Of a DNA stretch of 64,000 nucleotides, positions 43,962-55,440 are shown piece by piece. The stretch's first letter is position 1. The number at the start of each line of letters is the position of its first letter. Origin of the DNA: Clarkia xantiana subsp. parviflora (Eukaryota; Streptophyta; Magnoliopsida; Myrtales; Onagraceae). Where the stretch lies: NCBI GenBank assembly GCA_036873135.1, contig JAPTYO010000047.1, forward strand, positions 62,001 through 126,000, read 5' to 3'. Position numbers and translations under genes: made by a program. The notes below the pieces were generated by a model. It made no database searches, was not told where the DNA came from, and was given only the letters and a program-made list of their open reading frames with translations.

Positions 43962-46900
43962 CACTACCAGAAAAAATATAAAATAGCAAAATTGACATTG
44001 GAAATATATAATAGGCATAGAATAAATGAAAACGCACCTGAAATCATCCAATTCGGAGGTCCGAGTGAGGAAATATCGGCAAATTAAAAAAAGCGAAAAA
44101 CCCATAGGCAGCTGCCTATGGAAAAACAGTGAACTTTGAAATTAGCTAAAACGCGAAATTGACATTGGAAATATAAAATAGGCCTAGAATAAATGAAAAC
44201 GCACCTGAAATCATCCAATTCGGAGGTCCGAGTGAGGAGATATCGCCAAATTAAAAAATGCGAAAAACCCATAGGCAGCTGCCTATGGAAAAAACAGTGA
44301 ACTTTAAAATTAGCTAAAACGCGAAATTGAAATTGGAAATATAAAATAGGCTTAGAATAAATGAAATGCACCTGAAATCATCAAATTCGGAGTTCCGAGT
44401 GAAGAGATATCGGCAAATTAAAAAAAGCAAAAAACCCATAGGCAACTGCCTATGGAAAAAACAGTGAACTTTGAAATTAGCTAAAACGCGAAATTGACAT
44501 TGGAAATATAAAATAGGCCTAGAATAAATGAAAAACCACCTGAAATCATCCAATTCGGAGGTCCGAGTGAGGAGATATAGGCAAATTAAAAAATGCGAAA
44601 AACCCATAGGCAGCTGCCTATGGAAAAAATAGTGAACTTTGAAATTAGCTAAAACACTAAATTGACATTGGAAATATAAAATAGGCCTAGAATAAATGAA
44701 AACGCACCTGAAATGATCCAATTCGGAGGTCCGAGTGAGGAGATATCGGCAAATTAAAAAATGCGAAAAACCCATAGGCAGCTGCCTATGGAAAAACAGT
44801 GAACTTTGAAATTAGCTAAAACCTGAAATTGACATTGGAAATATAAAATAGGCTTAGCATAAATGAAAACGCACCTGAAATCATCCAATTCGGAGGTCCG
44901 AGTGAGGAGATATCGGCAAATTAAAAATTGTGAAAAACCCATAGGCAGCTGCCTATGGAAAAACAGTGAACATTAAAATTAGCTAAAACGCGAAATTGAC
45001 ATTGGAAATATAAAATAGGCCTAGAATAAATGAAAACGCACCCGAAATCATCCAATTCGGAGGTCCGAGTGAAGAGATATCGGCAAATTAAAAATTGTTA
45101 AAAACCCATAAGCAGCTGCCTTTGGAATAAACAGTGAACTTTGAAATTAGCTAAAACGCGAAATTAACATTGGAAATATAAAATAGGCCTAGAATAAATG
45201 AAAACGCACCAGAAATCATCCAATTCGGAGGTCCGAGTGAGGAGATATCAGCAAATTAAAAATTGCGAAAAACACATAGGCAGCTGCCTATGGAAAAACA
45301 GTGAACTTTAAAATTAGCTAAAACGCGAAATTGACATTGGAAATATAAAATAGGCCTAGAATAAATGAAAACGCACCTGAAATCATCCAATTCGGAGGTC
45401 CGAGTGAGGAGATATCGGCAAATTAAAAAATGCGAAAAACCCATAGGCAGCTGCCTATGGAAAAACAGTGAACTTTGAAATTAGCTAAAACCTGAAATTG
45501 ACATTGGAAATATAAAATAGGCTTAGAATAAATGAAAACGCACCTGAAATCATCTAATTCGGAGGTCCGAGTGAGGAGATATCGGCAAATTAAAAATTGC
45601 GAAAAACCCATAGGCAGCTGCTTATGGAAAAACAGTGAACATTAAAATTAGCTAAAATGCGAAATTGACATTGGAAATATAAAATAGGCCTAGAATAAAT
45701 GAAAACGCACCCGAAATCATCCAATTCGGAGGTCCGAGTGAAGAGATATCGGCAAATTAAAAATTGTTAAAAACCCATAAGCAGCTGCTTTTGGAATAAA
45801 CAGTGAACTTTGAAATTAGCTAAAACGCGAAATTAACATTGGAAATATAAAATAGGCCTAGAATCAATGAAAATGCACCTGAAATCATCCAATTCGGAGG
45901 TCCGAGTGAGGAGATATCGGCAAATTAAAAATTGCGAAAAACCCATAGGCAGCTGCCTATGGAAAAACAGTGAAATTTGAAATTAGCTAAAACGCGAAAT
46001 TAACATTGGAAATATAAAATAGGCCTAGAATAAATGAAAACGCACCTGAAATCATCCAATTCGGAGGTTCGAGTGAGGAGATATCAGCAAATTAAAAATT
46101 GCGAAAAACACATAGGCAGCTGCCTATGGAAAAACAGTGAACTTTAAATTAGCTAAAACGCGAAATTGACATTGGAAATATAAAATAGGCCTAGAATAAA
46201 TGAAAACGCACCTGAAATCATCCAATTCGGAGGTCCGAGTGAGGAGATATCGGCATATTAAAAAATGCGAAAAACCCATAGGCAGCTGCCTATGGAAAAA
46301 CAGTGAACTTTGAAATTAGCTAAAACCTGAAATTGACATTGGAAATATAAAATAGGCTTAGAATAAATGAAAACGCACCTGAAATCATCCAATTCGGAGG
46401 TCCGAGTGAGGAGATATCGCCAAATTAAAAAATGCGAAAAATCCATAGGCAGCTGCCTATGGAAAAAACAGTGAACTTTAAAATTAGCTAAAACGCGAAA
46501 TTGAAATTGGAAATATAAAATAGGCTTAGAATAAATGAAATGCACCTGAAATCATCCAATTCGGAGTTCCGAGTGAAGAGATATCGGCAAATTAAAAAAA
46601 GCAAAAAACCCATAGGCAACTGCCTATGGAAAAAACAGTGAACTTTGAAATTAGCTAAAACGCGAAATTGACATTGGAAATATAAAATAGGCCTAGAATA
46701 AATCAAAAACCACCTGAAATCATCCAATTCGGAGGTCCGAGTGAGGAGATGCAAATTAAAAAATGCGAAATACCCATAGGCAGCTGCCTATGGAAAAAAT
46801 AGTGAACTTTGAAATTAGCTAAAACACGAAATTGACATTGGAAATATAAAATAGGCCTAGAATAAATGAAAACGCGCCTTAAATGATCCAATTCGGAGGT

Positions 46901-48605
46901 CCGAGTGAGGAGATATCGGCAAATTAAAAAATGCGAAAAACCCATAGGCAGCTGCCTATGGAAAAATAGTGAACTTTGAAATTAGCTAAAACCTGAAATT
47001 GACATTGGAAATATAAAATAGGCTTAGAATAAATGAAAACGCACCTGAAATCATCCAATTCGGAGGTCCGAGTGAGGAGATATCGGCAAATTAAAAATTG
47101 CGAAAAACCCATAGGCAGCTGCCTATGGAAAAACAGTGAACATTAAAATTAGCTAAAACGCGAAATTGACATTGGAAATACAAAATAGGCTTAGAATAAA
47201 TGAAAACGCACCTGAAATCATCCAATTCGGAGGTCCGAGTGAAGAGATATCGGCAAATTAAAAATTGTTAAAAACCCATAGGCAGCTGCCTTTGGAATAA
47301 ACAGTGAACTTTGAAATTAGCTAAAACGCGAAATTAACATTGGAAATATAAAATAGGCCTAGAATAAATGAAAATGCACCTGAAATCATCCAATTCGGAG
47401 GTCCGAGTGAGGAGATATCGGCAAATTAAAAATTGCGAAAAACCCATAGGCAGCTGCCTATGGAAAAACAGTGAAATTTGAAATTAGCTAAAACGCGAAA
47501 TTAACATTGGAAATATAAAATAGGCCTAGAATAAATGAAAACGCACCTTAAATCATCCAATTTGGAGGTCCGAGTGAGGAGATATCAGCAAATTAAAAAT
47601 TGCGAAAAACACATATGCAGCTGCCTATGGAAAAACAGTGAACTTTAAAATTAGCTAAAACGCGAAATTGACATTGGAAATATAAAATAGGCCTAGAATA
47701 AATGAAAACGCACCTGAAATCATCCAATTCGGAGGTCCGAGTGAGGAGATATCGGCAAATTAAAAAATGCGAAAAACCCATAGGCAGCTGCCTATGGAAA
47801 AACAGTGAACTTTGAAATTAGCTAAAACCTGAGATTGACATTGGAAATATAAAATAGGCTTAGAATAAATGAAAACGCACCTGAAATCATCCAATTCGGA
47901 GGTCCGAGTGAGGAGATATCGGCAAATTAAAAATTGCGAAAAACCTATAGGCAGCTGCCTATGGAAAAACAGTGAACTTTAAAATTAGCTAAAACGCGAA
48001 ATTGACATTGGAAATATAAAATAGGCCTAGAATAAATGAAAACGCACCTGAAATCATCCAATTCGGAGGTCTGAGTGAGGAGATATCGCCAAATTAAAAA
48101 ATGCGAAAAACCCATAGGCAACTGCCAATGGAAAAAACAGTGAACTTCAAAATTAGCTAAAACGCGAAATTGAAATTGGAAATATAAAATAGGCTTAGAA
48201 TAAATGAAAATGCACCTGAAATCATCCAATTCGGAGTTCCGAGTGAAGAGATATCGGCAAATTAAAAAAAGCAAACACCCCATAGGCAGATGCCTATGAA
48301 AAAAACAGTTAACTTTGAAATTAGTTAAAACGCGAAATTGATATTGGAAATATAAAATAGGCCTAGAATAAATGAAAACGCACCTGAAATCATCCAATTC
48401 GGAGTTCCGATTGAAGAGATATCGGCAAATTAAAAATTGCAAAAAACCCATAGGCAACTACCTATGGAAAAAATAGTGAACTTTGAAATTAGCTAAAACG
48501 CGAAATTGACATTGGAAATATAAAATAGGCCTAGAATAAATGAAAAACCACCTGAAATCATCCAATTCGGAGGTCCGAGTGAGGAGATATAGGCAAATTA
48601 AAAAA
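43962..48605 (+). repeat. 167-bp satellite, run 3 (about 28 monomers, higher-order structure)
   Basis: Starts with CACTACCAGAAAAA. The CCCATAGG anchor recurs at 44101, 44268, 44435, 44603 and 44771. The variant ACCTGAAATTG occurs at 44821, 45490, 46325, 46991 and 47827, steps of 669, 835, 666 and 836 bp (4+5+4+5 monomers), giving a higher-order repeat of nine monomers, about 1502 bp. Confidence 0.93.
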
Positions 48606-49437
48606 GGGTTTATAGGTCTTTTGGTACCCTATGTTTGCCCACTTTTGGCTTTTGGTACTACATGTTTGGTTTTGCCTATTTTTGGTACCATACGTTTGCA
48701 AATTGTTTACTTTTGGTCCGACCGTTAGTTGACCGTTAGAGTTGACCGTTAAATAGTCATGTGACTTGCACATGCTTAGCCCTAAGTTTTGATTTTATTC
48801 AGTTTAGTCCTCCAATTTTTTGTCCTAACTTTATATTTTTGCAATTTAGCCCTTAAACATTTCCAACCGCACCTTAGGACTAAATTGACCTAGCCATGGT
48901 CCAACCCATGACTAGGTCGTACCATGGCTAGGGTCGCCGGACCCGGGCGACCCTAACCATGGTCCGGCCTAGCCATGGGTCGGACCATGGCTAGGTCAAT
49001 TTAGCATTAGGGTCCAATTGGGTCAATTAGACCCAATTCCTAAATTGACCTAGCTATGGTCCGACCCATGGCTAGGTCGGACCATAGTTAGGCCCGCCCG
49101 TGTCCGGCGACCCTAGCCATGGTCCGAACTAGCCATGAATTGGACCAAAGCTAGGTCAATTTAGTCATAGGGTGCGGTTGAAATGTTTAAGGGCTAAATT
49201 GCAAAAATAAAAAGTTAGGACAAAAATTTTGAGGACTAAAATGAAAAAAATCAAAATTTGAGGTTAGGCATGTGCAAATCACGTGACTATTTAACGGTCA
49301 ACTCTAACGGTCAACTAACGGTCGGACCAAAAGTAAACAATTGACAAACGTATGGTACCAAAAATAGGCAAAACCAAACATATGGTACCAAAAGCCAAAA
49401 GTGGGCAAACATAAGGTACCAAAAGACCTATAAACCC
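48606..49437. mobile_element. Foldback element F4 (832 bp) in the satellite
   Basis: Ends GGGTTTATAGGTC..GACCTATAAACCC. The perfect 9-bp target duplication ATTAAAAAA is at 48597-48605 and 49438-49446. The halves are inverted copies, with GGTACC repeats at the ends and a CTAGCCATGG/CCATGGCTAG-rich centre. No transposase is seen. Confidence 0.92.
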
Positions 49438-51309
49438 ATTAAAAAATGCGAAAAACCCATAGGCAGCTGCCTATGGAAAAAATAATGAACTTTGAAATTA
49501 GCTAAAACGCGAAATTGACATTGGAAATATAAAATAGGCCTAGAATAAATGAAAACGCAACTGAAATCATCCAATTCGGAGGTCCGAGTGAGGAGATATC
49601 GGCAAATTAAAAAATGCGAAAAACCCATAGGCAGCTAGCTGCCTATGGAAAAACAGTGAACTTTGAAATCAGCTAAAACGCGAAATTGACATTGGAAATA
49701 TAAAATAGGCCTAGAATAAAATGAAAACGCACCTGAAATCATCCAATTCGGAGGTCCGAGTGAGGAGATATCGGCAAATTAAAAATTGCGAAAAACCCAT
49801 AGGCAGCTGCCTATGGAAAAACAGTGAAATTTGAAATTAGATAAAACGCGAAATTGACATTGAAAATATAAAATAGGCCTAGAATAAATGAAAACGCACC
49901 TGAAATCATCCAATTCGGAGGTCCGAGTGAGGAGATATCGGCAAATTAAAAATTGTTAAAAACCCATTGACAGCTACCTATGGAATAAACAGTGAACTTT
50001 GAAATTAGCTACAACGCGAAATTAACATTGGAAATATAAAATAGGCCTAGAATAAATGAAAACGCACCTGAAATCATCCAATTCGGAGGTCCGAGTGAGG
50101 AGATATCAGCAAATTAAAAATTGCGAAAAACACATAGGCAGCTGCCTATGGAAAAACAGTGAACTTCAAAATTAGTTAAAACGCGAAATTGACATTGGAA
50201 ATATAAAATAGGCCTAGAATAAATGAAAACGCACCTGAAATCATCCAATTCGGAGGTCCGAGTGAGGAGATATCAACAAATTAAAAATTGCGAAAAACCC
50301 ATAGGTAGCTGCCTATGGAAAAAACAGTGAACTTTGAAATTAGCTAAAACGCGAAATTGACATCGGAAATATGAAATAGGCCTAGAATAAATGAAAACGC
50401 ACCTGAAATCATCAAATTCGGAGGTCCGAGTGAGGAGATATCGGCAAATTAAAAATTGCGAAAAACCCATAGGCAGCTGCCTATGGAAAAACAGTGAACT
50501 TTGAAATTAGCTAAAACGCGAAATTGACATTGGAAATATAAAATAAGCCTAGAATAAATGAAAACGCACATGAAATCATCCAATTCGGAGGTCCGAGTGA
50601 GGAGATATCAGCAAATTAAAAATTGCGAAAAACCCATAGGCAGCTGCCTATAGAAAAAACTATGAATTTCAAAATTAGCTAAAACGCAAAATTGACATTG
50701 GAAACATAAATAGGCCTAGAATAAATGAAAATGCACCTGATATCATTTAATTCGGAGGTCCGAGTGAGGAGATATCGGCAAATTAAAAATTGCGAAAACC
50801 CATAGGCAGCTGCCTATGGAAAAAAAAAAAGTGAATTTCAAAATTAGCTAAAACACAAAATTGACATTGGAAACATAAAATAGGCCTAGAATAAATGAAA
50901 ATGCACCTGATATCATCCAATTCGGAGGTCCGAGTGAGGAGATATCGGCAAATTAAAAATTGCGAAAGACCCATAGGCAGCTGCCTATGGAAAAAACTTT
51001 GAATTTCAAAATTAGCTAAAACGCAAAATTGACATTGTAAACATAAAATAGGCCTAGAATAAATAAAAATGCACCTGATATCATCCAATTCGGAGGTCCG
51101 AGTGAGGAGATATCAGCAAATTAAAAATTGCGAAAAACCCATAGGCAGCTGCCTATTGAAAAAACAGTGAATTTCAAAATTAGCTAAAACGTAAAATTGA
51201 CATCGGAAACATAAAATAGGCCAAGAATAAATGAAAATGCACCTGATACCATCCAATTCGGATGTCCGAGTGAAGAGATATCGGCAAACTAAAAATTGCG
51301 AAAAAACCC
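49438..51309 (+). repeat. 167-bp satellite, run 4 (about 11 monomers)
   Basis: Continuation of run 3 after the F4 insertion. The last five or six monomers (from about 50650) share variants such as GTGAATTTCAAAATTAGC, so the array edge is a distinct subfamily. The array ends inside a monomer at AACCCATGAAATAT. Confidence 0.92.
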
Positions 51310-51779
51310 ATGAAATATATTTAAGCATTAATAAATATATAATTTCTTATTATATCTATATATTATATTCTCATTATGGTTAGTATTATTCGTTACTTGA
51401 AATCCAACTCTGAACCAACCAGAAGGCCGACCAATCGACCGCGTCGGTTGATGTGCAGATCATCGGCCGTAGATGGAGCTGCGAAGAATCGGAGCGTGAT
51501 TAGGGTTCAATTTATTCAAATTAGGGCTCTGATACAAAGTGTAAAGAGAACCATGAAATATCTTTAAGCATCCATATATGTATCATGTTCTTGTTATAGC
51601 TAGTATTATATCTTAGTATATGTTTTCATTAGTATAAGTTATATCTATATCCAGTAGTATAATATAATCTATAGACAGGTTATATTATATCTAGATTAAT
51701 AGTTTAGTTTAAGCTCCGACTCCTATTTAAATAGTCATTTTTTGTGCTTTTGATGCAGGTTGAGTTGATATATACAAAA
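51310..51779. other. AT-rich flank with a diverged direct repeat
   Basis: CCATGAAATATATTTAAGCAT near 51308 recurs, diverged, at 51551 (about 243 bp apart). Between them is a short gene-like fragment with ATTAGGGTTCAATTTATTCA and GCTCTGATACAAAGTGT, not recognised. A splice acceptor-like TTTTGATGCAG precedes the next feature. Confidence 0.4.
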
Positions 51780-52393
51780 ATGTCAGGTGATAGTGATAGA
51801 CTGATCGCTACTGTTAGAAATAAACTTCGAGGTCAAATTGGTCAGACCAACTGGGCAGGTGATGATGTTTATGGTGACGATGATAGTGAATTAGAAGGGT
51901 TGGGATTGGATTTGGAAGAGAATAGGAGGAGGATGAAGTCATTTTTGTTGGAGAGGTATCGAATTCAGAGTGAGGAGGTATCGGAAACGGAAACGGAATC
52001 GGAAGAGGAGGAGACAAAGCAGCAGATGTTCCTGTTGTTGATGAGATGAAGAAGGATATCATCCAGAAAAATATGGACTCTGATGATGAGTTGAATGAGG
52101 GTCAAGAGTACGAGGCGTGGTTGTTGAGGGATATTGCTAGAAGGAACTAGAGTTTTATGGAAAGGAAACAAGCTGCTGGGTTCATGCAGCAGCAGCAACC
52201 AGGCAAAAATCACACTGATATTTACACTCATGCTCCGTCTGGGGATGGGGATGAGGGTTATATGGATAAGACCATTTTGCCTAATAAAATGCAAAGTGGA
52301 AGAAGAAAAATAATTAGAATTAGAAGAAGAAGAAGAAGAACCAATTGGACCCTTCTTCTTAATGAGGATAAAATATATTTGAGCAATCTGTAA
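51780..52393 (+). pseudogene. MFAP1: MFAP1-like pseudogene, intronless and internally deleted
   Basis: ATG 51780 opens MSGDSDRLIATVRNKLRGQI, matching the plant MFAP1 start (SD..IA.RDKLRGKIGQTK). Next come an acidic ENRRRMKSFLLERYRIQSEE stretch and ETETESEEEE. After a frame change it reads DEMKKDIIQKNMDSDDELNE and EYEAWLLRDIAR, then a stop (52148). It continues GYMDKTILPNKMQ and RTNWTLLLNEDKIYL, matching the family's C-terminal DK[ST]ILPKVMQ and RTKWTHLVNED. MFAP1 is a spliceosomal B-complex protein of over 400 aa. Here about half is missing in several deletions and no introns interrupt it, so a retrocopy or a captured fragment is likely. Confidence 0.75.
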
Positions 52394-52529
52394 GTTTTTC
52401 AATTTTCCAATTCTAGACTAGATGATTATATATTCTATCTATGTTTGATGCTTCTTCTTATTGCTTTGCTTAGATGAATTGTTACATGTTGTTGGTTACT
52501 TATTAGTGTCTCTGTTTTTTTTTTATCAG

Positions 52530-52607
52530 GCGGCCCCTCGAATTGGATGGAAAACTGGATCCAAGAAAAGCTGTTGGAGTCTCAGACAAACACAATTATC
52601 GTTTCAG
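52530..52607 (+). pseudogene. Isolated exon-like fragment of an unidentified gene
   Basis: 78 bp between TTTTTATCAG and GTAGCTGC, reading RPLELDGKLDPRKAVGVSDK then HNYRF in one open frame. The codon use and conserved look suggest a real exon, but the family is not recognised. It is in the same orientation as the MFAP1-like fragment and upstream of a Helitron-type end, so it may be captured DNA. Confidence 0.45.
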
Positions 52608-53327
52608 GTAGCTGCTCTCTTATACTTGTATTGTTTCATCTTCTTTGTGTAAAGATTTTGGAGTTTTCTCTGTCTTAGCTGTATTCTTCTTTTTTATGTT
52701 AGTGAAGTCATGAAAGGCTATATTCTTAGACACCATATAAACACATTTGCACACACACACACACTGATGGGCCATTCATTCCATCTGAAGTTTGAAACAG
52801 CTTCCTTAATTAAAGCACTAAAGGTCCTGCCAGATTACTCTGCACTGATGATATAGAGAGTGCAGCTGAGTAGAGTATATTATGATGGATGAGACAACTT
52901 TATATTTTCAGAAATTGTATCTACATCTTTGCCATTTCATATAAGTTAATAGAATGTTAATTTTTCAGCAGTAAGCAGTGTTTTTCTTCATAAAGAAACT
53001 CTTTTTCCTTACGCCGCATTTGAGTTACTGAAAATCACAATCCATCTCTCCAGAATTTTAACTAGTATATATATATTTGAAAAACTTTGTATAGAGTTAT
53101 TTGTTTTTAATATAATTAGGGAGATAATACATACTATTGAAGATTATTAGTTCGCTAAATTTAAATAATAATTTACATTATTTCTAGATGTAATGTTAAG
53201 CATTGTGAGTCGTAATATAATTTGGCACAAAGGATGTTAACCTTCTAAAATATTTGTTAGTATATAATTTTAATTAAAATTAGAATACATTAAATATTTC
53301 AATTTACTTTCATTTAAATATTTTTTA
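52608..53327. other. AT-rich sequence without a gene
   Basis: Contains a short CA microsatellite near 52750. Nothing else is recognised before the Helitron-type hairpin. Confidence 0.5.
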
Positions 53328-53356
53328 CCCGCGCGGTGCGCGGGGTTAGTATCTAG
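53328..53356 (+). mobile_element. Helitron-type 3' terminus
   Basis: A perfect 7-bp stem CCCGCGC/GCGCGGG with loop GGT (53328-53344), followed after 8 nt by CTAG (53353-53356) and a T. Hairpin plus CTRR before T is the diagnostic 3' end of plant Helitrons. The 5' TC end is not established. 51355 (A/TCTATATATT) is one candidate, giving about 2 kb, but a direct repeat crosses it. Confidence 0.6.
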
Positions 53357-53639
53357 TAATATATTACTGACAAATCTTAAATTTCCTTAAGTAACTGAAT
53401 TGACACCACATTAATTAATTTATAAAATAGATATATAGAATAATATAGAAAATTATAGATTTGAAAAATATGAGCCCAAATTTCTATTTTTTGTGCGTCG
53501 TGAACTTGAGCGTGTAGGAGGAATTAATTATTAAACTAAAACACAATATAAATTTATTAGGATAAAATAACTAAAAAAACCCTAGGAAACGTGTAACTTT
53601 TAGAGGCATATGAGACAGAGGCTTTGATAGAAAGTGTGA

Positions 53640-53800
53640 AACAAAGTGTGAAAAAACTATAGAAAGCTGCCACATGGCAATGCATTGCATGATTCTCTTT
53701 CCAATTTATGTCAAATTGTTAACTGACATGTGGCGGTTGTTAACTTTCTATGGTTTTTTCACTCTTTTAAGGAATTGCTCTGTGAGACAGAGATGGAGAC
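53640..53800. repeat. Short imperfect foldback
   Basis: GTGAAAAAACTATAGAAAGC with CCACATGG (about 53648-53678) pairs with CATGTGG..TTTCTATGGTTTTTTCAC (about 53727-53762). GAGACAGAG occurs on both sides. No coding potential. Confidence 0.5.
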
Positions 53801-54596
53801 AGACGCCAGCGACAGAAGATAATCCATCCTTATTACTTTTTCTTCCATTTTTCTTCCTTTTACTTCCCTCTTCTGAAATCTCTCTGCAACTCTCCTTTCC
53901 GACTGTCTAGTTCTGTAATGGAGAAAAATCTACGGCCAAAGCCTATGGATCGACGACCAAATCGGCTCTCTTCCGCGAGCGCCGGCTACGGCCACAGCGG
54001 CGAGACCACAGTCCTAGCCACAGTGGCGAGACCATAGTCCCAGACTCCCAGCCACAGTGGCGAGACCAGAGCGGAGACCACAGCGGGGACCGCAGCGCCT
54101 GCGGCGAAACCACAGCGAAGAACAAATATAGCAGCAACTCTCTCTTCTGTCCGAGGAAGGGCATAGTTACGAGGATTGATGGCGACGACGGCGTAGCCCT
54201 AATTTTTGGATCAAGATCTGTGGCCAAAGCCTATAGATCTGCGGCCACGTCTCTCTTCTCCGGCGAAAACCACATCGGCGCTCTTCTCCGTCTTGCGAGG
54301 CAACAGTGCGCCGGCCAAAGCCACAGCGGCGAGACCAGAGTGCCAGCCACGACCACAACAGCCAGCAGCCCAACAGTGAACTTGACCCTAATTTGGAGAT
54401 GACCAACAACCATCGACGTGGCTCACCTTCCTAGATGTCCTACAACAGATCTGTGTCGTGCGGAAGAAGGTGCCCCTTCTCCACCGCCAATTGCATGCAT
54501 CCTCCCCTCCTCTGGTATCTTTGAAACTACAATCATCATCAATTCAATATTGTAGTAAGTAATACTTATTACCTGGTTTGTTAATTAATTTTGCAG

Positions 54597-54687
54597 CAAA
54601 TCATCTCCGGCCCTGACACTAGTAAGAATGGCACTGATTAGAGGAAGACGATGAGAACAAAAGACTTCTTCTGTCCACTTCTCTGAG
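54597..54687 (+). other. Exon-like module E, copy 1
   Basis: 91 bp, TTTTGCAG/..CACTTCTCTGAG/GTATTTTTCC. Related to copies at 56795, 57370, 57964, 59803 and 61619. All frames contain stops. Confidence 0.5.
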
Positions 54688-54759
54688 GTATTTTTCCGAT
54701 TGTTTCTATCAACACTATACACAAATTGAAGGTTGACGCATGTGTTAGAATTTCTGTTA

Positions 54760-54950
54760 GAATTTGATTTGAATTTGAAATTGAAATTCAGATCTTAAAT
54801 TTGAATTTTGAAATTCAATTGCAGATTTGAAATTTGAAATTGAAATTGATTTTTTTGGCCAACCATCTGAATTTGAAATTGACGCTCTCAAATTTCTGTT
54901 ACAATTTGAAATGAAATAGAAATTCAGATCTTAAATTTGAAATTGAAATT
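54760..54950 (+). repeat. TTTGAAATT-rich degenerate microsatellite
   Basis: Repeated AATTTGAAATTGAAATTC words with irregular spacing. Similar tracts lie at 59955-60090, 61090-61400 and 61880-62030, each after an E module. Confidence 0.7.
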
Positions 54951-55440
54951 TCTGTCTACTGTATCCCAGCCGTGATGCTTATTGCTTTTGAGGTTCAAGA
55001 AATGGGTACGTTGTCTTGAATAATATCTGCAAAAGCAAATAGAATGCAAACTAATATTTTTTATTAGTTGAACAATTTCTGGGTTTTTTATTTGTTTCAG
55101 AGAGAGATTGGGGGTTTCTTGTATTTCGTGGGAGTGGAGAAGAAACATGAGAGAGGTGCGATGTTGCAAATTTTTGTTGTTGCTTTCCTTCTATCAATGA
55201 CCCCAATGTAGTAAGTGTAATGTCGATGATAAATATGTAATGTCTGGTTGCTTTTGCCTTCATAACCAAGGATAAATTGTTTTCACTACATGATATTTTG
55301 TCATTTCGGTGTAAAGGTAAGATAGAGAGCTCCAACCAAAGATGGCAGACCAGCAACACGAACAACCCTCAGCTTATTCCGACAGCTATGGCCTTGGAGT
55401 CATCGCCTCAGGCCCATAAGATTGGCAACTAGAAGGAGGT

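Larger units (their letters stand above)
53815..55440 (+). other. Gene-like unit I (CT-rich leader, exon-like modules), mostly non-coding
   Basis: A CT-rich leader (53815-53910) precedes a short ORF (ATG 53918, MEKNLRPKPMDRRPNR) in a segment with recurring GCCACAGTGGCGAGACCA words. Then comes a block (54401-54580, CATCGACGTGGCTCACC..) that recurs at 61450, and an exon-like module 54597-54687 bounded by TTTTGCAG and GTATTTTTCC. A diverged terminal module, AGAGAGCTCCAACCAAAG, lies near 55326. No continuous coding frame joins these parts. It could be a lncRNA or a dead gene. Confidence 0.4.

Noticed and set aside
39614..51328. Many minus-strand ORFs of 60-170 aa with repeats such as MGFSHFLICRYLLTRTSELDDF
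   Set aside because: They are translations of the 167-bp satellite. The length depends only on where variants create stops, and the frame shifts between monomers.
53674..54409. ORFs of 60-94 aa around the CACAGCGGCGAGACC repeats
   Set aside because: Short repetitive DNA open on both strands; only the leader-proximal short ORF was mentioned, without a function.
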